Shown here: positions 24,171 through 35,917 of the stretch, piece by piece | Position numbering within the stretch: position 1 is the first letter of the stretch | How the letters are laid out: each line of letters opens with the position of its first letter | Origin: Pohlia nutans | Taxonomy: Eukaryota; Streptophyta; Bryopsida; Bryales; Mniaceae | Direction: 5' to 3' | DNA length: 64,000 nucleotides | Assembly (NCBI GenBank): GCA_022496805.1 | Contig: CM040085.1 | Span: 26,503,811-26,567,810 of the forward strand | The notes under the pieces: generated by a model | The model's input: only the letters and a program-made list of their open reading frames with translations | Told to the model about the DNA's origin: nothing | Database searches by the model: none | Position numbers and translations under genes: made by a program

Positions 24171-24771
24171 TTCATGATCGACACACCCATTGAATTTAGA
24201 TAAAATTTGAATTGTTGCACCTATGTATAGCAAACAAATACATCCACCCTTCCCAAAATCTAGGCTTCTCCGGAGGCTTTGAAATTTGGTACCTCCTCAA
24301 TAAGGTAAGGATTTGTAAGCACAAATTCCACATTAATGAAAGATGAAATGGTAGGGAAGTTCACAATTCCAGTTTAATACTCCATCTCCCAACAAAGCAT
24401 CGATGTTGCTAAGCACATGACAGACGAAGATGACTAACATAAGCTTATTAGGAACTTTTTTAGCAATAAAAAAAAATGGGAGACAAACACAAATCTACTT
24501 TTGTTGTCCCTCAAGCTGTGGTCTATTTGAATGTTCAAAACCATAGGAAGAAGAGTCCCAAAAATTGAAACTGTGGACACAAGCCAAACTTATCATATGG
24601 AAATATCTACACAATGCACTAATACACAAAATAGAGGAGCAAGGCTTGTATTCATTAACAATTGTCGTAAGGAATACTTCAAGGGCAATTCAAATTTAGG
24701 TAGCAGCTTTGCTAATCACTACACTCATTAGTTTGAGTCGTGAAATAATATATCCAAAGGTTCCAAAATAT
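24171..24771. other. Flank of the inverted repeat
   Basis: Unique sequence between the decayed fragment and the left arm. No feature was recognised. Confidence 0.4.
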
Positions 24772-25216
24772 ATGCATGAAAATCACGTTGCTTGTATATA
24801 GGCAATCACATCCATTACACAAAGCAATAGTTGTATTGGCCGATGCTCCAAGGGAGGAATGGACATCCACAAAAGTATATCGTTAAGAATTTTGTTACTG
24901 GCCTCCTTCTTGATTCATTTGCATCAAGAACACCATTCTTGTTCTTTTGTGAAGATAGTGGATAAGTGCAGACATGGTCAAAACTTGATGCAAGAGGAAT
25001 TTCAATAGTAGTACATAACATAATTGGCATTAAAGTTGTAAAAGTGAGTGGGCCTACAAATTTAACAATTGAACAGAGAAAGTGTTTTTTAAGAAAAACG
25101 TTTATTAGAAAGTCTTTCAAAAAAGAGAATTATAACAAATTGTACATAGTTCCAGTTCTAGCCAACCTCGTTGCACCTAATTGCAAATTGAAGTGAAGGA
25201 ACCAAACAAAAGGAGT

Positions 25217-26707
25217 TTCAACTCGAGTCGAGTTGAAATAGAGGTAAAAAGTCACTAAAAACTACTTAGAAGATTCATAAACACCGCGGTTTGAGATTGT
25301 TTGGCCCGCTTCTACACCTACGACATCATAAGCCTCTTCTATCATTCTCTTATAATGTGCCATAAACTTCTAGCCTCCGTGATCGCTTCCCTAACCGTTG
25401 TGGGATCCATATTCATATGATTCTTTACACCTTTGCATATGGCACGCACAGACCCGTCCTCGTTCAAAGAAGAGGTGGGCAACGGGTGAGTCTACATCTT
25501 TATGAGATTTGCAAACCCTGCAACCACAGTTTAACTCGAATCGAGTTAAATGACAAGATTCAAATTGTCTTCTCCTACGATTGAGATTAACTTTTCATGG
25601 GTGCGTCATGTTCAACTTGATACGAGTTGAATGGCAAGAGCGTCTGTTTAGCTCGATTCGAGTTGAATGGCAAAATTCAAACTCTCGTTTACTCCATTTG
25701 ACTTTTTAGAGATGCGTCTGTTTAACTCGATTCCAGCTAAATGGGCAAGTTTCAAACCGTCATTTACTTTATTTGACTTTAATTTCATGATGCGTTGAGT
25801 TGAGTGACATTTCATTTAATTTTTCATAAGTGCGTCCATTCAACTCGATTCGAGTTGAATGACAAGAGTGTCTGTTGAGATTGATTTGATTCGAGTTGAA
25901 TGGCAAGATTCAAACCGTCATTTGAATTTTCATAGGTGTGTTCATTCAAGTGAACTCGATTCGAGTTGAATGTCATTTCATTCGACTTTTCATGATGCGT
26001 ACATTCAACTCGGTTCGAGTTGAATGTCATTTCATTTGACTTTTCATGGTGCGTGCATTCAACTTGACTCGAGTTGAATGTCATTTCATTTGTGCGTACA
26101 TTCAACTCGATTCGAGTTGAATGTCATTTCATTCGACTTTTCATGATGCGTACATTCAACTCGGTTCGAGTTGAATGTCATTTCATTTGACTTTTCATGG
26201 TGCGTGCATTCAACTTGACTCGAGTTGAATGTCATTTCATTTGTGCGTACATTCAACTCGATTCGAGCTGAATGTCATTTCATTCGACTTTTCATGATGC
26301 GTACATTCAACTTGACTCGAGCTGAATGTCATTTCATTTTACTTTTCATAATGCATACATACAACTCGACTTGAGTTGAATGTCATTTCATTTGACTTTT
26401 CATGATACGTACATTCAACTCGACTCGAGTTGAATGTCATTTCAATTGACTTTTCATGATGCGTCCATTCAACTCGATTCGAGTTGAATGACATTTCATT
26501 TGACTTTTCATGATGCGTCAATTCAACTCGATTTGAGTTGAATAACATTTCATTTGACTTTTCATAGTGCGTCTATTCAACTCGATTTGAGTTGAATGGT
26601 AAGAGCGTCCGTTCATCTGAGTTGAATGGCAAGAGTGTCCATTCAACTCGATTCGAGTTGAATTTTCATGGGTTTGTCCATTTCAGCTCGATTGGAGCTA
26701 AATGTCA
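25217..26707. repeat. Palindromic satellite array (left arm)
   Basis: About 23 units, each centred on a 23-bp perfect or near-perfect palindrome whose core is CAACTCGATTCGAGTTG. Units are sparse at 25217-25840 and regular at 54 bp from about 25950 to 26600. The spacer reads roughly GTCATTTCATTTGACTTTTC then ATGGTGCGT. Two copies of a 151-bp higher-order unit (54+54+43 bp) are visible at about 25950-26250. Confidence 0.95.
25262..25491 (-). pseudogene. Coding-like exon in the left arm, one frameshift
   Basis: Mirror copy of 37285-37514; see that entry. The sequence is the same in both arms, so the frameshift predates the duplication or has been homogenised. Confidence 0.4.
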
Positions 26708-26929
26708 AAATTCAAACTTCTATGACAATTGACTTTTCATAGTAGAATAGCATTGCTATTTAACTATTCCGAAATTTGCGGCGATAATATCGGAAACCCT
26801 TGCATACGCACTACCGATTTAAAAAATGAAGCAGCAATACAATTGGATTGCAGAATTGAAATTAACTTCATCAATCATCAATGCACCTACATTAAAATGA
26901 AATCTTATCAATAGAACAAATCAAAACTT

Positions 26930-27006
26930 GCATCCTATTCACAAATCAAAACTTGCATCCTATCCACAAATCAAAACTTGCATCCCATTCACAAGTCAAA
27001 ACTTGC
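26930..27006. repeat. Short tandem repeat, unit about 25 bp
   Basis: Three to four copies of CACAAATCAAAACTTGCATC plus five bases. The mirror copy is at about 35619-35695. Confidence 0.8.
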
Positions 27007-27111
27007 ACCGCACCTGGTGGTGATTCTACGAATGTCATGCGTCGTAACCTTGAAACGCAGTAATCAATTCCAAAAAATAAACCTTGACCTTTCAATGCAT
27101 ATTTAAGAAGT

Positions 27112-27373
27112 TAGCAATATCTTACCAAAAGAAGTTGAGGGTTTGGCACCTTCGAAAAGAACTCCTTGACCTTGAGCAACAGTCGCATAAACACGGAGGC
27201 TAAAAACAGAGTGACGCAAAAACACAAAGAGAAACAAGAAAAAAAACTTGAGCTATAGAGGCTCAGAAACACGGAAGTGCATACACACACGCACATGAAC
27301 ACGCAATTGCACAAACACATGAAGCAATGAAAAAAGAATCTTTTCAACCGCACATCAAGCTTTATAGACAATT
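27112..27373 (-). promoter_or_regulatory. Promoter-like segment and short exon (left arm, outward)
   Basis: Mirror copy of 35252-35513 on the - strand, directed away from the spacer toward the palindromic array. See the right-arm entry for the TATA box, leader, ATG and splice donor. Confidence 0.4.
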
Positions 27374-27759
27374 AAGCGGGAAGGATATGGCGCCAATTGC
27401 AATGAAGAATTTCAAATTCTCAACTTTCATCCATGAAATTATAATAGGATCCACAAAGTCCAGTAGATCTCCTTTACAACTGTAGAGGTAAAAAAAGACT
27501 GAAAATTATTGAGACGACAATTGATTCCCACACCAAATTTGGATTTGACATTATTGTACAGTTGACTTTTTTGTGCTGTACAAACTTGCAAATTTTAAAT
27601 ATGAAAAAAAATAAAAATCTACTATATTCCACACTATATAAATCAATAAAAAAATGTAAAAACAATGCACTTTTTGTTTGTACATTTCCAAAAGTGCAGT
27701 CATTAACATTTGAAAAAAAAAAAAAAAACTCTATGTCTAGGGATGTATTGTGTTTTAAT

Positions 27760-28620
27760 TTAGTGTTTTTTTAAAATTATAATTAAACCTAATCCAACTT
27801 ATGAATGACTTAAAAAATAAAAAACATGGCGTGCATGTGCACAAATAGGCTAAATATAGATTGTTAAAATAATTCTACTATTTCTATATAACAACACAAA
27901 GTCATTACATTTAATTGATTCAAATGAAGACTTTGAATTAGATTATATTTCTATGACATGAATGAAAGCCATGTGGACATCTTTTTTTTAATTTAGCATT
28001 TTTAAACTTATAATTACAACCAATTCAAATTATGAGTATCAAAAAAAAATTAAAATATATATGACGATGCATGTGCACATTCATACCATGGGTTCTTAAA
28101 ATAGTTGTAAGACCTATACATCGTACATAGTTTCATTATATTTAGCTTACATATTTGGTTTTGTTTATATTTTATGACATAAATAAATGCTAGCTGACTA
28201 TGATATTCTAAGTTTGGCATTTTATAAATTGAAATTAGACCTAATCCAACTTATGAATACTGTAAAAAAATAAAAAAGTGTCATGCATATATACGCAAAT
28301 AGGCCAAATATGGGTTATAAAATTAATTATGAAATCTATATATAATAACGCAAAATCATTAACATATTCTATTTTAGCTTTTGGTTTTGTTCATATGTTT
28401 ATGACATGAATGAACTATGAAGGAAATTTTGACACAATACTCAAAATTTAGCATTTGTGTATTAGAATTAAACTCATTTCAATTTATAAGCACTGTAAAA
28501 AAGTTTAATTTCTTGCAATGCATGCGCACAAATAGGCTTTGCCTTGGGTTATTAAAAATAATTCTAATATCCAATTTTTATTTCGTATTTTTTTATATAT
28601 ATAAATCAATGTGATGAATA
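27760..28620. repeat. Degenerate tandem repeat, period about 228 bp, four copies
   Basis: The landmark CCTAATCCAACTTATGAAT recurs, with changes, near 27786, 28018, 28240 and 28469. Each is followed by a CATGCATGTGCACAAATAGG-like tract and later TATGACATGAATGAA. A diverged fifth copy lies in the spacer near 31077. Mirror copy at 34005-34865. Confidence 0.75.
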
Positions 28621-29374
28621 ATACATGATTAGGATGACTTTTCAAATTCTAGAAACGGCATAAGAGAGGAGGTGTGTACCTAAATGTCCACTTCTTATAA
28701 TGTAGTTATAATTCAAATTTTGTATATATGTTCAATTTTCACAATAATTATGCAATGTTTCTATTACAATGCATCCTTCATTTCTAACAGTAAATAATAG
28801 GAATTCCTTTTTAAATTTCTATATATAAGAAAATGATTTTTGCATGTATATGATTTTATTAGTTCAAAAAAATAAAAGAAAGTTTATATAATTGTAATTT
28901 CATTAAGTTTTATAGATGAGTTTTTAGGCATTGTAATTGCAATATGCAATATTTATTGTGCAGATAATGCTAGAATTCTATTTCTTTCTAATGAAAATGA
29001 TTAAAAAGTTATTTTTTCAATTTGAATTTTGAACCCGATTTAGAAATAAATGCAAGAAAGGTTGAACTTGGACTATTATAATGATATTTGGAGTTGAATT
29101 AGTTTGTTAATTTTAGAATTAGAATTTTAAAGAAAGGTGGTAAGTATCATTGACTTGTTGGGAAACCTTTAATTTTTGAAAATTGATGAAGTGCACTAAC
29201 ATTAAAAGTTTGAGAAGTAATAACAACAACATACAATGCTTTTTAATGAAGGGTCTTGCTTTAGAATGAATATTTTATTTTGATCAGGTAACTACTATAT
29301 TTTACAAAATTGATTCATATGTTATGGATGTTAATTAACATTAGATATAGATTGCTTTGTATATCAAGGATACA

Positions 29375-29922
29375 CTAACCCTTTAACGCGCATGCGTTCA
29401 AATATTGCACAATGAAGAGATTATTTACAAGTGTTTTAATTCTATCCGAATTAAATAGTATTCATCTACCAAAATCTCTCTTGATTCTTGGGCAAGTTGA
29501 CTATTCTTTGTACTATTTGGATCTTAGAAATAGTTTATTATGATTTTCGAAAGAAATGATCAATTGGTTTATGTCAGGTGTCATTCTTAATATGTAAATT
29601 GAGACCTCAAAGATGATTTTCCAGAATGAGTAGAATCAAATAATGGAAACCATACCATCTCATCGTACATGTTATTTTAATTTATTCCTTTATTTTTAAT
29701 TTTTTTTGTTAACTCGGGATTTTTAATTGAAATTCAAGAGAATAGCTTCCAAAAATGAATCAAAATTATAAATATAGAATATGACAAATGCAACCGTATA
29801 GATGTGATCTTTACAATGATATTTACTAGGTTTCTTTGTTCATCAACTCCATTTTTGGTTTTGATTAAGCATTTTATAACGATTCTTTGAAAACAATGAT
29901 GAATCTGAACGTTAAAGGTTAA
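29375..29922. mobile_element. piggyBac-like MITE, 548-bp family
   Basis: Left end CTAA (mutated TTAA) then CCCTTTAACGCG, right end GTTAAAGG then TTAA. The interior matches the element at 53805-54352, which has the same length (548 bp), and the partial copy at 48906-49222. The inner breakpoint of the inverted repeat falls inside this element at about 29560. Confidence 0.75.
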
Positions 29923-30096
29923 ATCAAAAAAAAAATTATACTCTATTGATTAACCAATGGAGTTAGATTTTGTCACACCTGAATGTTCATTCTAGAGTTC
30001 TGCCTAGTTTTATGGGGGCCTGTTCTGAAGTATACCATTATACAAAAAATAAATCAAAGATGAGCTTCTAACTTGAAGTTCATGTTTCTATACTAG

Positions 30097-30351
30097 GGCG
30101 ATTGCAAGCTACGGTCACCCACATTTTTTGTCGCTGCGCCTGCACCTGCAAACCTTTAAAAACCAATGGAGACAAATATAACAATGATTTTGAGAATCCC
30201 AAAATTTTCCTACTTTCCAAATACATCTTAGAATACTGGAAAATTAAAATTTCTTAAAAACATTTGTTATATTTGTCTTAATTGATTTTTAAAGATTTGC
30301 AGGTGCAGCGCCGCGATAAAAAGCTTGGATGACCGTAGCTTGCAACCACCC
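30097..30351. mobile_element. Hairpin MITE in the spacer
   Basis: A 255-bp hairpin with ends GGGCGATTGCAAGCTACGGT and its near-inverse. The 16-bp stretch TTGCAAGCTACGGTCA is perfectly inverted, with further pairing (TTTGCAGGTGCAGCG and TTGTTATATTTGTCT). ACTAG flanks both sides (30092-30096 and 30352-30356). Confidence 0.65.
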
Positions 30352-31867
30352 ACTAGTGATTGTAAAGTTGTTAGGAATGACACAAAGATAATGATGATAA
30401 AAGTGGGTTGCATAAGATAATGCTTTTAGTCTTATGCAAAGAATTGTAACGATAGTGATGATGTTAGGGGATGAAAATGATAAACTTATGAATGTCATCT
30501 ATTTTTTCATCCATATCAAAAGGTCTATTCATCTCTTATTTAGTAAACGTGCTTGGATTTGACAATCACCAACTTATAGTGATTATGGCATTTTATAACT
30601 TAGATCAATGCTATTGGATATCAAATGAGAGCCATAGTTGTTGATTTTCATGTTAATGTAGTTGATTTTTAAATTTCTTTTTCACACACCTATGATTTTA
30701 ACTTGATTTTTGCCATTGAATGACAGCATAATCTTATGCGAGAGTGTTCAATCTAGCATAATAAAAGGCGCAGTACCAATTGTTTGTTGTGTTAAACTAC
30801 CCCATCAGAACTAATGCAACCATTCTTCCCCAAAAAAATATTCATGGGTGCGGCAAAAAAAATCTCTATATTTTGTCATTGTTGTGCAAATTATTTAGTT
30901 TCTATTACACCAAAATGCGAATCTTCATTGTTAAAATTTTAATGTTTTTAAACACATGAATATATTATATACTTTATTTTACAAAATTGCACATAAATAT
31001 TTGAAAAAAAAACTCCTATGTTTAAGGATTATTGGATTGGATTGGATTTTTCATTTTTCGTAAATCACAATATTAGATCCAATCCAATTCATGAGTACTA
31101 CATTAAAAGAAAATGAAACATGCATGTGCAAATATTGACCATGGATTTTAAAAATAGTTCTAAAAACTATAAATAGTACACTTGTTCATTATATTCAACT
31201 AGGATTTTAAACATATAAATATTACACAAGTTTATTGTATTCAACTCAAGGTTTTAGATAGTTTCATCAATTATGACATGAGACAAAGCAATTTGAATAT
31301 GATAATTTGAATTTAACGTTTTGTACTTCCATTTTCATTCATCTCTACCAATTTTCATTTTCTTTCCTACTAACTCTTAGATATTTGCATGTTATTTTTT
31401 CTATATTATTTTTCTCTTCAATTGATTTTTCATTTCACTCATGATTTGATAATTAAATTTTAAAAAAACTTATGTATGATATTTTGGTAATCAAAATTGT
31501 TCAACACGTTTCTGATGGTTTAACATTGATTGTGTTCAATTTTTAATTTGCATTGACATTATATTTTGAAAGCTCAAAGTTTCTAAAGTCTAAATTTCAA
31601 ATATAATTATAATACTTGTTTGAATTGAATTCCATGAATGTAACCCCTAGCTTCAAAAACAAACGATGTTTGATAGTTGAATTCACTAAGATTTTTCAAT
31701 GTAAGATTAACTCACCAAAAAAGTCGAATATAGCACGCTGGATCAATGTCTTCTAAAAGCTATGTTGAAGGTTAGGTATTAAGGGTATTCATCAATAATT
31801 CTTAACTATTTATTTACCATAATTGTCATGATTATCTTTCCATCTTGTCAATGTAGAAATGAGAAGC

Positions 31868-32202
31868 TCAGGGAAGTCACTTAGTGTAAATTTTGGGTAT
31901 AGATTAGCGAACAAAGGGTATTTAATCGGGGGCTATGAAATAATTGGAGTATTCTACTATTTATAGTATAGTTAGAATATATGCCATCTATATTCTATGA
32001 ATATTCTTATAATATTTTAAAATTAGTTTAAAAACACCCTATATTAGTTCTAGAAATTTATAAATTTTATTCTCAAATGAATAAAAGACGCCCTGTATTA
32101 GTTCTATAAATTTATAAATTTTATTCTCAAATGAAAGACACCCTATATTTTTTCTCTCATAGTTATCTAAATTCTTGAGTCCTTAACAGTGAGTTCCCAG
32201 AG
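31868..32202. mobile_element. hAT-like MITE, uninterrupted relative of 15127-15824
   Basis: A 335-bp element flanked by TGAGAAGC on both sides (31860-31867 and 32203-32210). Ends are TCAGGGAAGTCACTTAGTG and inverted CTCTGGGAACTCAC. Relative to the interrupted copy it is in reverse orientation and carries an extra internal duplication of about 70 bp (repeat of ATAAATTTTATTCTCAAATG). Confidence 0.7.
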
Positions 32203-33034
32203 TGAGAAGCTATGCAAGAGGCAAAGCAAGAAATGAAAGAGTATGTGAGGTCATGTGTTCACTCAACTAGCTAATGCTTGATCTTTAACCATAAAACATT
32301 GGGGCCTAAAACCATGTGGTTAAACTTTTACTAATCCTTTTGATCTACTTTGATATTTACATGGTCTATTTTTAAATTAATTGTTTTTAAAACTGTTTTT
32401 ATTTTTTGGGATGAAATTGCATGTCTTCTATAAGTTATAACAATTCTAGATTCATTTTGTAGAAATTTGAAATTATTGTCAGTTTATCTAAAATTAGGTA
32501 AAAAATGTAAACCATATACAAATAAGCTTGAATATTTTTTTAAATTCACCATAGATGTACATTGCATTGTAAAATATCACGATGCAAATTGATTTTCTAT
32601 GTTATTATGTTATTAAAGTATCAAGAGACTATGATTATAGGATAAAAAATGTAAATCATATACAAATAAGCTTGTATATTACTTAATCATATATACAAAT
32701 TTTCAAATTTTCAAAAAAATTATAGAAATTCAAATTTGTAAGCAACATTTGATTAGTTGCAATTGACTTCAAAAACGATCAAATTAATCGCTAAAATCCA
32801 AAATTCCAAATCAACTAATGAAGAAGTTGATGTTGCCAAATACACCATATACTCAACTTTTGTGATCCATGGCATTCTTCTTTATATTAGCATGAATATT
32901 CAAATGATGTCAACATAAAATATCGTACCAAATGTAAATGTTCTCAATTCTTTTTCAAATCTATCATATGATTAAGCAATAACATATATGTTTTGGGATT
33001 TATCATAATGGAATTCATTAGATAAAAGGCACTT

Positions 33035-33250
33035 ATCCCACCAATAATCAAAACAAACTATTTTTAAGATCCAAACAGTATAAAGAATAGTCAACTTGCA
33101 CAAGAACCAAGAGAAATTTTGGTAGATGAATACAATAGACCCAAGAGAGATTTTGGTAGATGAATACTGTCTAATTCGGATAGAATTAAAACACTTGTAA
33201 ATAATCTCTTCATTGTGCAATATTTGAACGCATGCGCGTTAAAGGGTTAG
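33035..33250. mobile_element. Truncated copy of the 548-bp piggyBac-like MITE (right arm)
   Basis: Only about the first 180 bp of the MITE is present, ending at TTAG (33247-33250). It matches 29375-29560 in reverse. A 34-bp direct duplication (ATTTTGGTAGATGAATAC occurs twice, about 33115-33168) is unique to this arm. Confidence 0.75.
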
Positions 33251-34004
33251 TGTATCCTTGATATACAAAGCAATCTATATCTAATGTTAATTAACATCCA
33301 TAACATATGAATCAATTTTGTAAAATATAGTAGTTACCTGATCAAAATAAAATATTCATTCTAAAGCAAGACCCTTCATTAAAAAGCATTGTATGTTGTT
33401 GTTATTACTTCTCAAACTTTTAATGTTAGTGCACTTCATCAATTTTCAAAAATTAAAGGTTTCCCAACAAGTCAATGATACTTACCACCTTTCTTTAAAA
33501 TTCTAATTCTAAAATTAACAAACTAATTCAACTCCAAATATCATTATAATAGTCCAAGTTCAACCTTTCTTGCATTTATTTCTAAATCGGGTTCAAAATT
33601 CAAATTGAAAAAATAACTTTTTAATCATTTTCATTAGAAAGAAATAGAATTCTAGCATTATCTGCACAATAAATATTGCATATTGCAATTACAATGCCTA
33701 AAAACTCATCTATAAAACTTAATGAAATTACAATTATATAAACTTTCTTTTATTTTTTTGAACTAATAAAATCATATACATGCAAAAATCATTTTCTTAT
33801 ATATAGAAATTTAAAAAGGAATTCCTATTATTTACTGTTAGAAATGAAGGATGCATTGTAATAGAAACATTGCATAATTATTGTGAAAATTGAACATATA
33901 TACAAAATTTGAATTATAACTACATTATAAGAAGTGGACATTTAGGTACACACCTCCTCTCTTATGCCGTTTCTAGAATTTGAAAAGTCATCCTAATCAT
34001 GTAT

Positions 34005-34865
34005 TATTCATCACATTGATTTATATATATAAAAAAATACGAAATAAAAATTGGATATTAGAATTATTTTTAATAACCCAAGGCAAAGCCTATTTGTGCG
34101 CATGCATTGCAAGAAATTAAACTTTTTTACAGTGCTTATAAATTGAAATGAGTTTAATTCTAATACACAAATGCTAAATTTTGAGTATTGTGTCAAAATT
34201 TCCTTCATAGTTCATTCATGTCATAAACATATGAACAAAACCAAAAGCTAAAATAGAATATGTTAATGATTTTGCGTTATTATATATAGATTTCATAATT
34301 AATTTTATAACCCATATTTGGCCTATTTGCGTATATATGCATGACACTTTTTTATTTTTTTACAGTATTCATAAGTTGGATTAGGTCTAATTTCAATTTA
34401 TAAAATGCCAAACTTAGAATATCATAGTCAGCTAGCATTTATTTATGTCATAAAATATAAACAAAACCAAATATGTAAGCTAAATATAATGAAACTATGT
34501 ACGATGTATAGGTCTTACAACTATTTTAAGAACCCATGGTATGAATGTGCACATGCATCGTCATATATATTTTAATTTTTTTTTGATACTCATAATTTGA
34601 ATTGGTTGTAATTATAAGTTTAAAAATGCTAAATTAAAAAAAAGATGTCCACATGGCTTTCATTCATGTCATAGAAATATAATCTAATTCAAAGTCTTCA
34701 TTTGAATCAATTAAATGTAATGACTTTGTGTTGTTATATAGAAATAGTAGAATTATTTTAACAATCTATATTTAGCCTATTTGTGCACATGCACGCCATG
34801 TTTTTTATTTTTTAAGTCATTCATAAGTTGGATTAGGTTTAATTATAATTTTAAAAAAACACTAA
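34005..34865. repeat. Degenerate 228-bp tandem repeat (right arm)
   Basis: Mirror of 27760-28620 with the same four copies in reverse orientation. Confidence 0.75.
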
Positions 34866-35251
34866 ATTAAAACACAATACATCCCTAGACATAGAGTTTT
34901 TTTTTTTTTTTTCAAATGTTAATGACTGCACTTTTGGAAATGTACAAACAAAAAGTGCATTGTTTTTACATTTTTTTATTGATTTATATAGTGTGGAATA
35001 TAGTAGATTTTTATTTTTTTTCATATTTAAAATTTGCAAGTTTGTACAGCACAAAAAAGTCAACTGTACAATAATGTCAAATCCAAATTTGGTGTGGGAA
35101 TCAATTGTCGTCTCAATAATTTTCAGTCTTTTTTTACCTCTACAGTTGTAAAGGAGATCTACTGGACTTTGTGGATCCTATTATAATTTCATGGATGAAA
35201 GTTGAGAATTTGAAATTCTTCATTGCAATTGGCGCCATATCCTTCCCGCTT

Positions 35252-35513
35252 AATTGTCTATAAAGCTTGATGTGCGGTTGAAAAGATTCTTTTTTCATTG
35301 CTTCATGTGTTTGTGCAATTGCGTGTTCATGTGCGTGTGTGTATGCACTTCCGTGTTTCTGAGCCTCTATAGCTCAAGTTTTTTTTCTTGTTTCTCTTTG
35401 TGTTTTTGCGTCACTCTGTTTTTAGCCTCCGTGTTTATGCGACTGTTGCTCAAGGTCAAGGAGTTCTTTTCGAAGGTGCCAAACCCTCAACTTCTTTTGG
35501 TAAGATATTGCTA
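35252..35513 (+). promoter_or_regulatory. Promoter-like segment with short first exon (right arm, outward)
   Basis: A TATAAAG box at 35259-35265 is followed by a pyrimidine-rich leader of about 170 nt. The ATG at 35437 opens a 21-codon frame (MRLLLKVKEFFSKVPNPQLL plus one Leu). It ends exactly at a good splice donor, TTTTG/GTAAGA, at 35499/35500 in phase 0. If real, transcription runs outward through the palindromic array as intron. The 86-codon frame that starts at 35254 is Cys/Phe-rich simple sequence and probably not translated as such. The evidence is motifs only. Confidence 0.4.
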
Positions 35514-35618
35514 ACTTCTTAAATATGCATTGAAAGGTCAAGGTTTATTTTTTGGAATTGATTACTGCGTTTCAAGGTTACGACGCATGACATTCGTAGA
35601 ATCACCACCAGGTGCGGT

Positions 35619-35695
35619 GCAAGTTTTGACTTGTGAATGGGATGCAAGTTTTGATTTGTGGATAGGATGCAAGTTTTGATTTGTGAATAGGATGC
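35619..35695. repeat. Short tandem repeat, unit about 25 bp (right arm)
   Basis: Mirror of 26930-27006: GGATGCAAGTTTTGATTTGT recurs three to four times. Confidence 0.8.
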
Positions 35696-35917
35696 AAGTT
35701 TTGATTTGTTCTATTGATAAGATTTCATTTTAATGTAGGTGCATTGATGATTGATGAAGTTAATTTCAATTCTGCAATCCAATTGTATTGCTGCTTCATT
35801 TTTTAAATCGGTAGTGCGTATGCAAGGGTTTCCGATATTATCGCCGCAAATTTCGGAATAGTTAAATAGCAATGCTATTCTACTATGAAAAGTCAATTGT
35901 CATAGAAGTTTGAATTT

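Larger units (their letters stand above)
24772..29560. repeat. Left arm of a giant inverted repeat (about 4.8 kb)
   Basis: This arm is the reverse complement of about 33035-38005. Matching coordinates sum to 62776 from the outer end to about 26105, to 62625 from about 26339 to the MITE, and to 62591 at the inner end. The offsets correspond to indels of 151 and 34 bp. Many translated segments are identical between arms; one 101-codon frame differs by a single residue (Pro versus Ser). Homology stops outside at about 24772/38005 and inside at about 29560/33035, within a piggyBac-like MITE. Confidence 0.95.
29923..33034. other. Spacer of the giant inverted repeat
   Basis: About 3.1 kb of unique AT-rich DNA between the left-arm MITE and the right arm, containing the two MITEs listed separately and one relic of the 228-bp repeat near 31020-31270. 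No gene was found. Confidence 0.6.

Noticed and set aside
25824..26105. 93-codon repeat-protein frame on the - strand (and its mirror at 36671-36952)
   Set aside because: It is open only because the 54-bp satellite unit is a multiple of three; the 43-bp unit breaks the frame and no gene signals surround it.
25217..26707. CRISPR-like look of regularly spaced palindromic repeats
   Set aside because: The sequence between palindromes is itself repeated and not unique spacers, and the setting is a plant nuclear genome.
31639..31655. GTAACCCCTAG as another TTAA-element end
   Set aside because: Lacks TTAA and has no inverted partner within several kilobases.
35254..35514. Cys/Phe-rich 86-codon frame resembling a secreted peptide
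   Set aside because: The codons come from a TG/TTC-rich simple leader sequence; the more plausible start is the later ATG at 35437.
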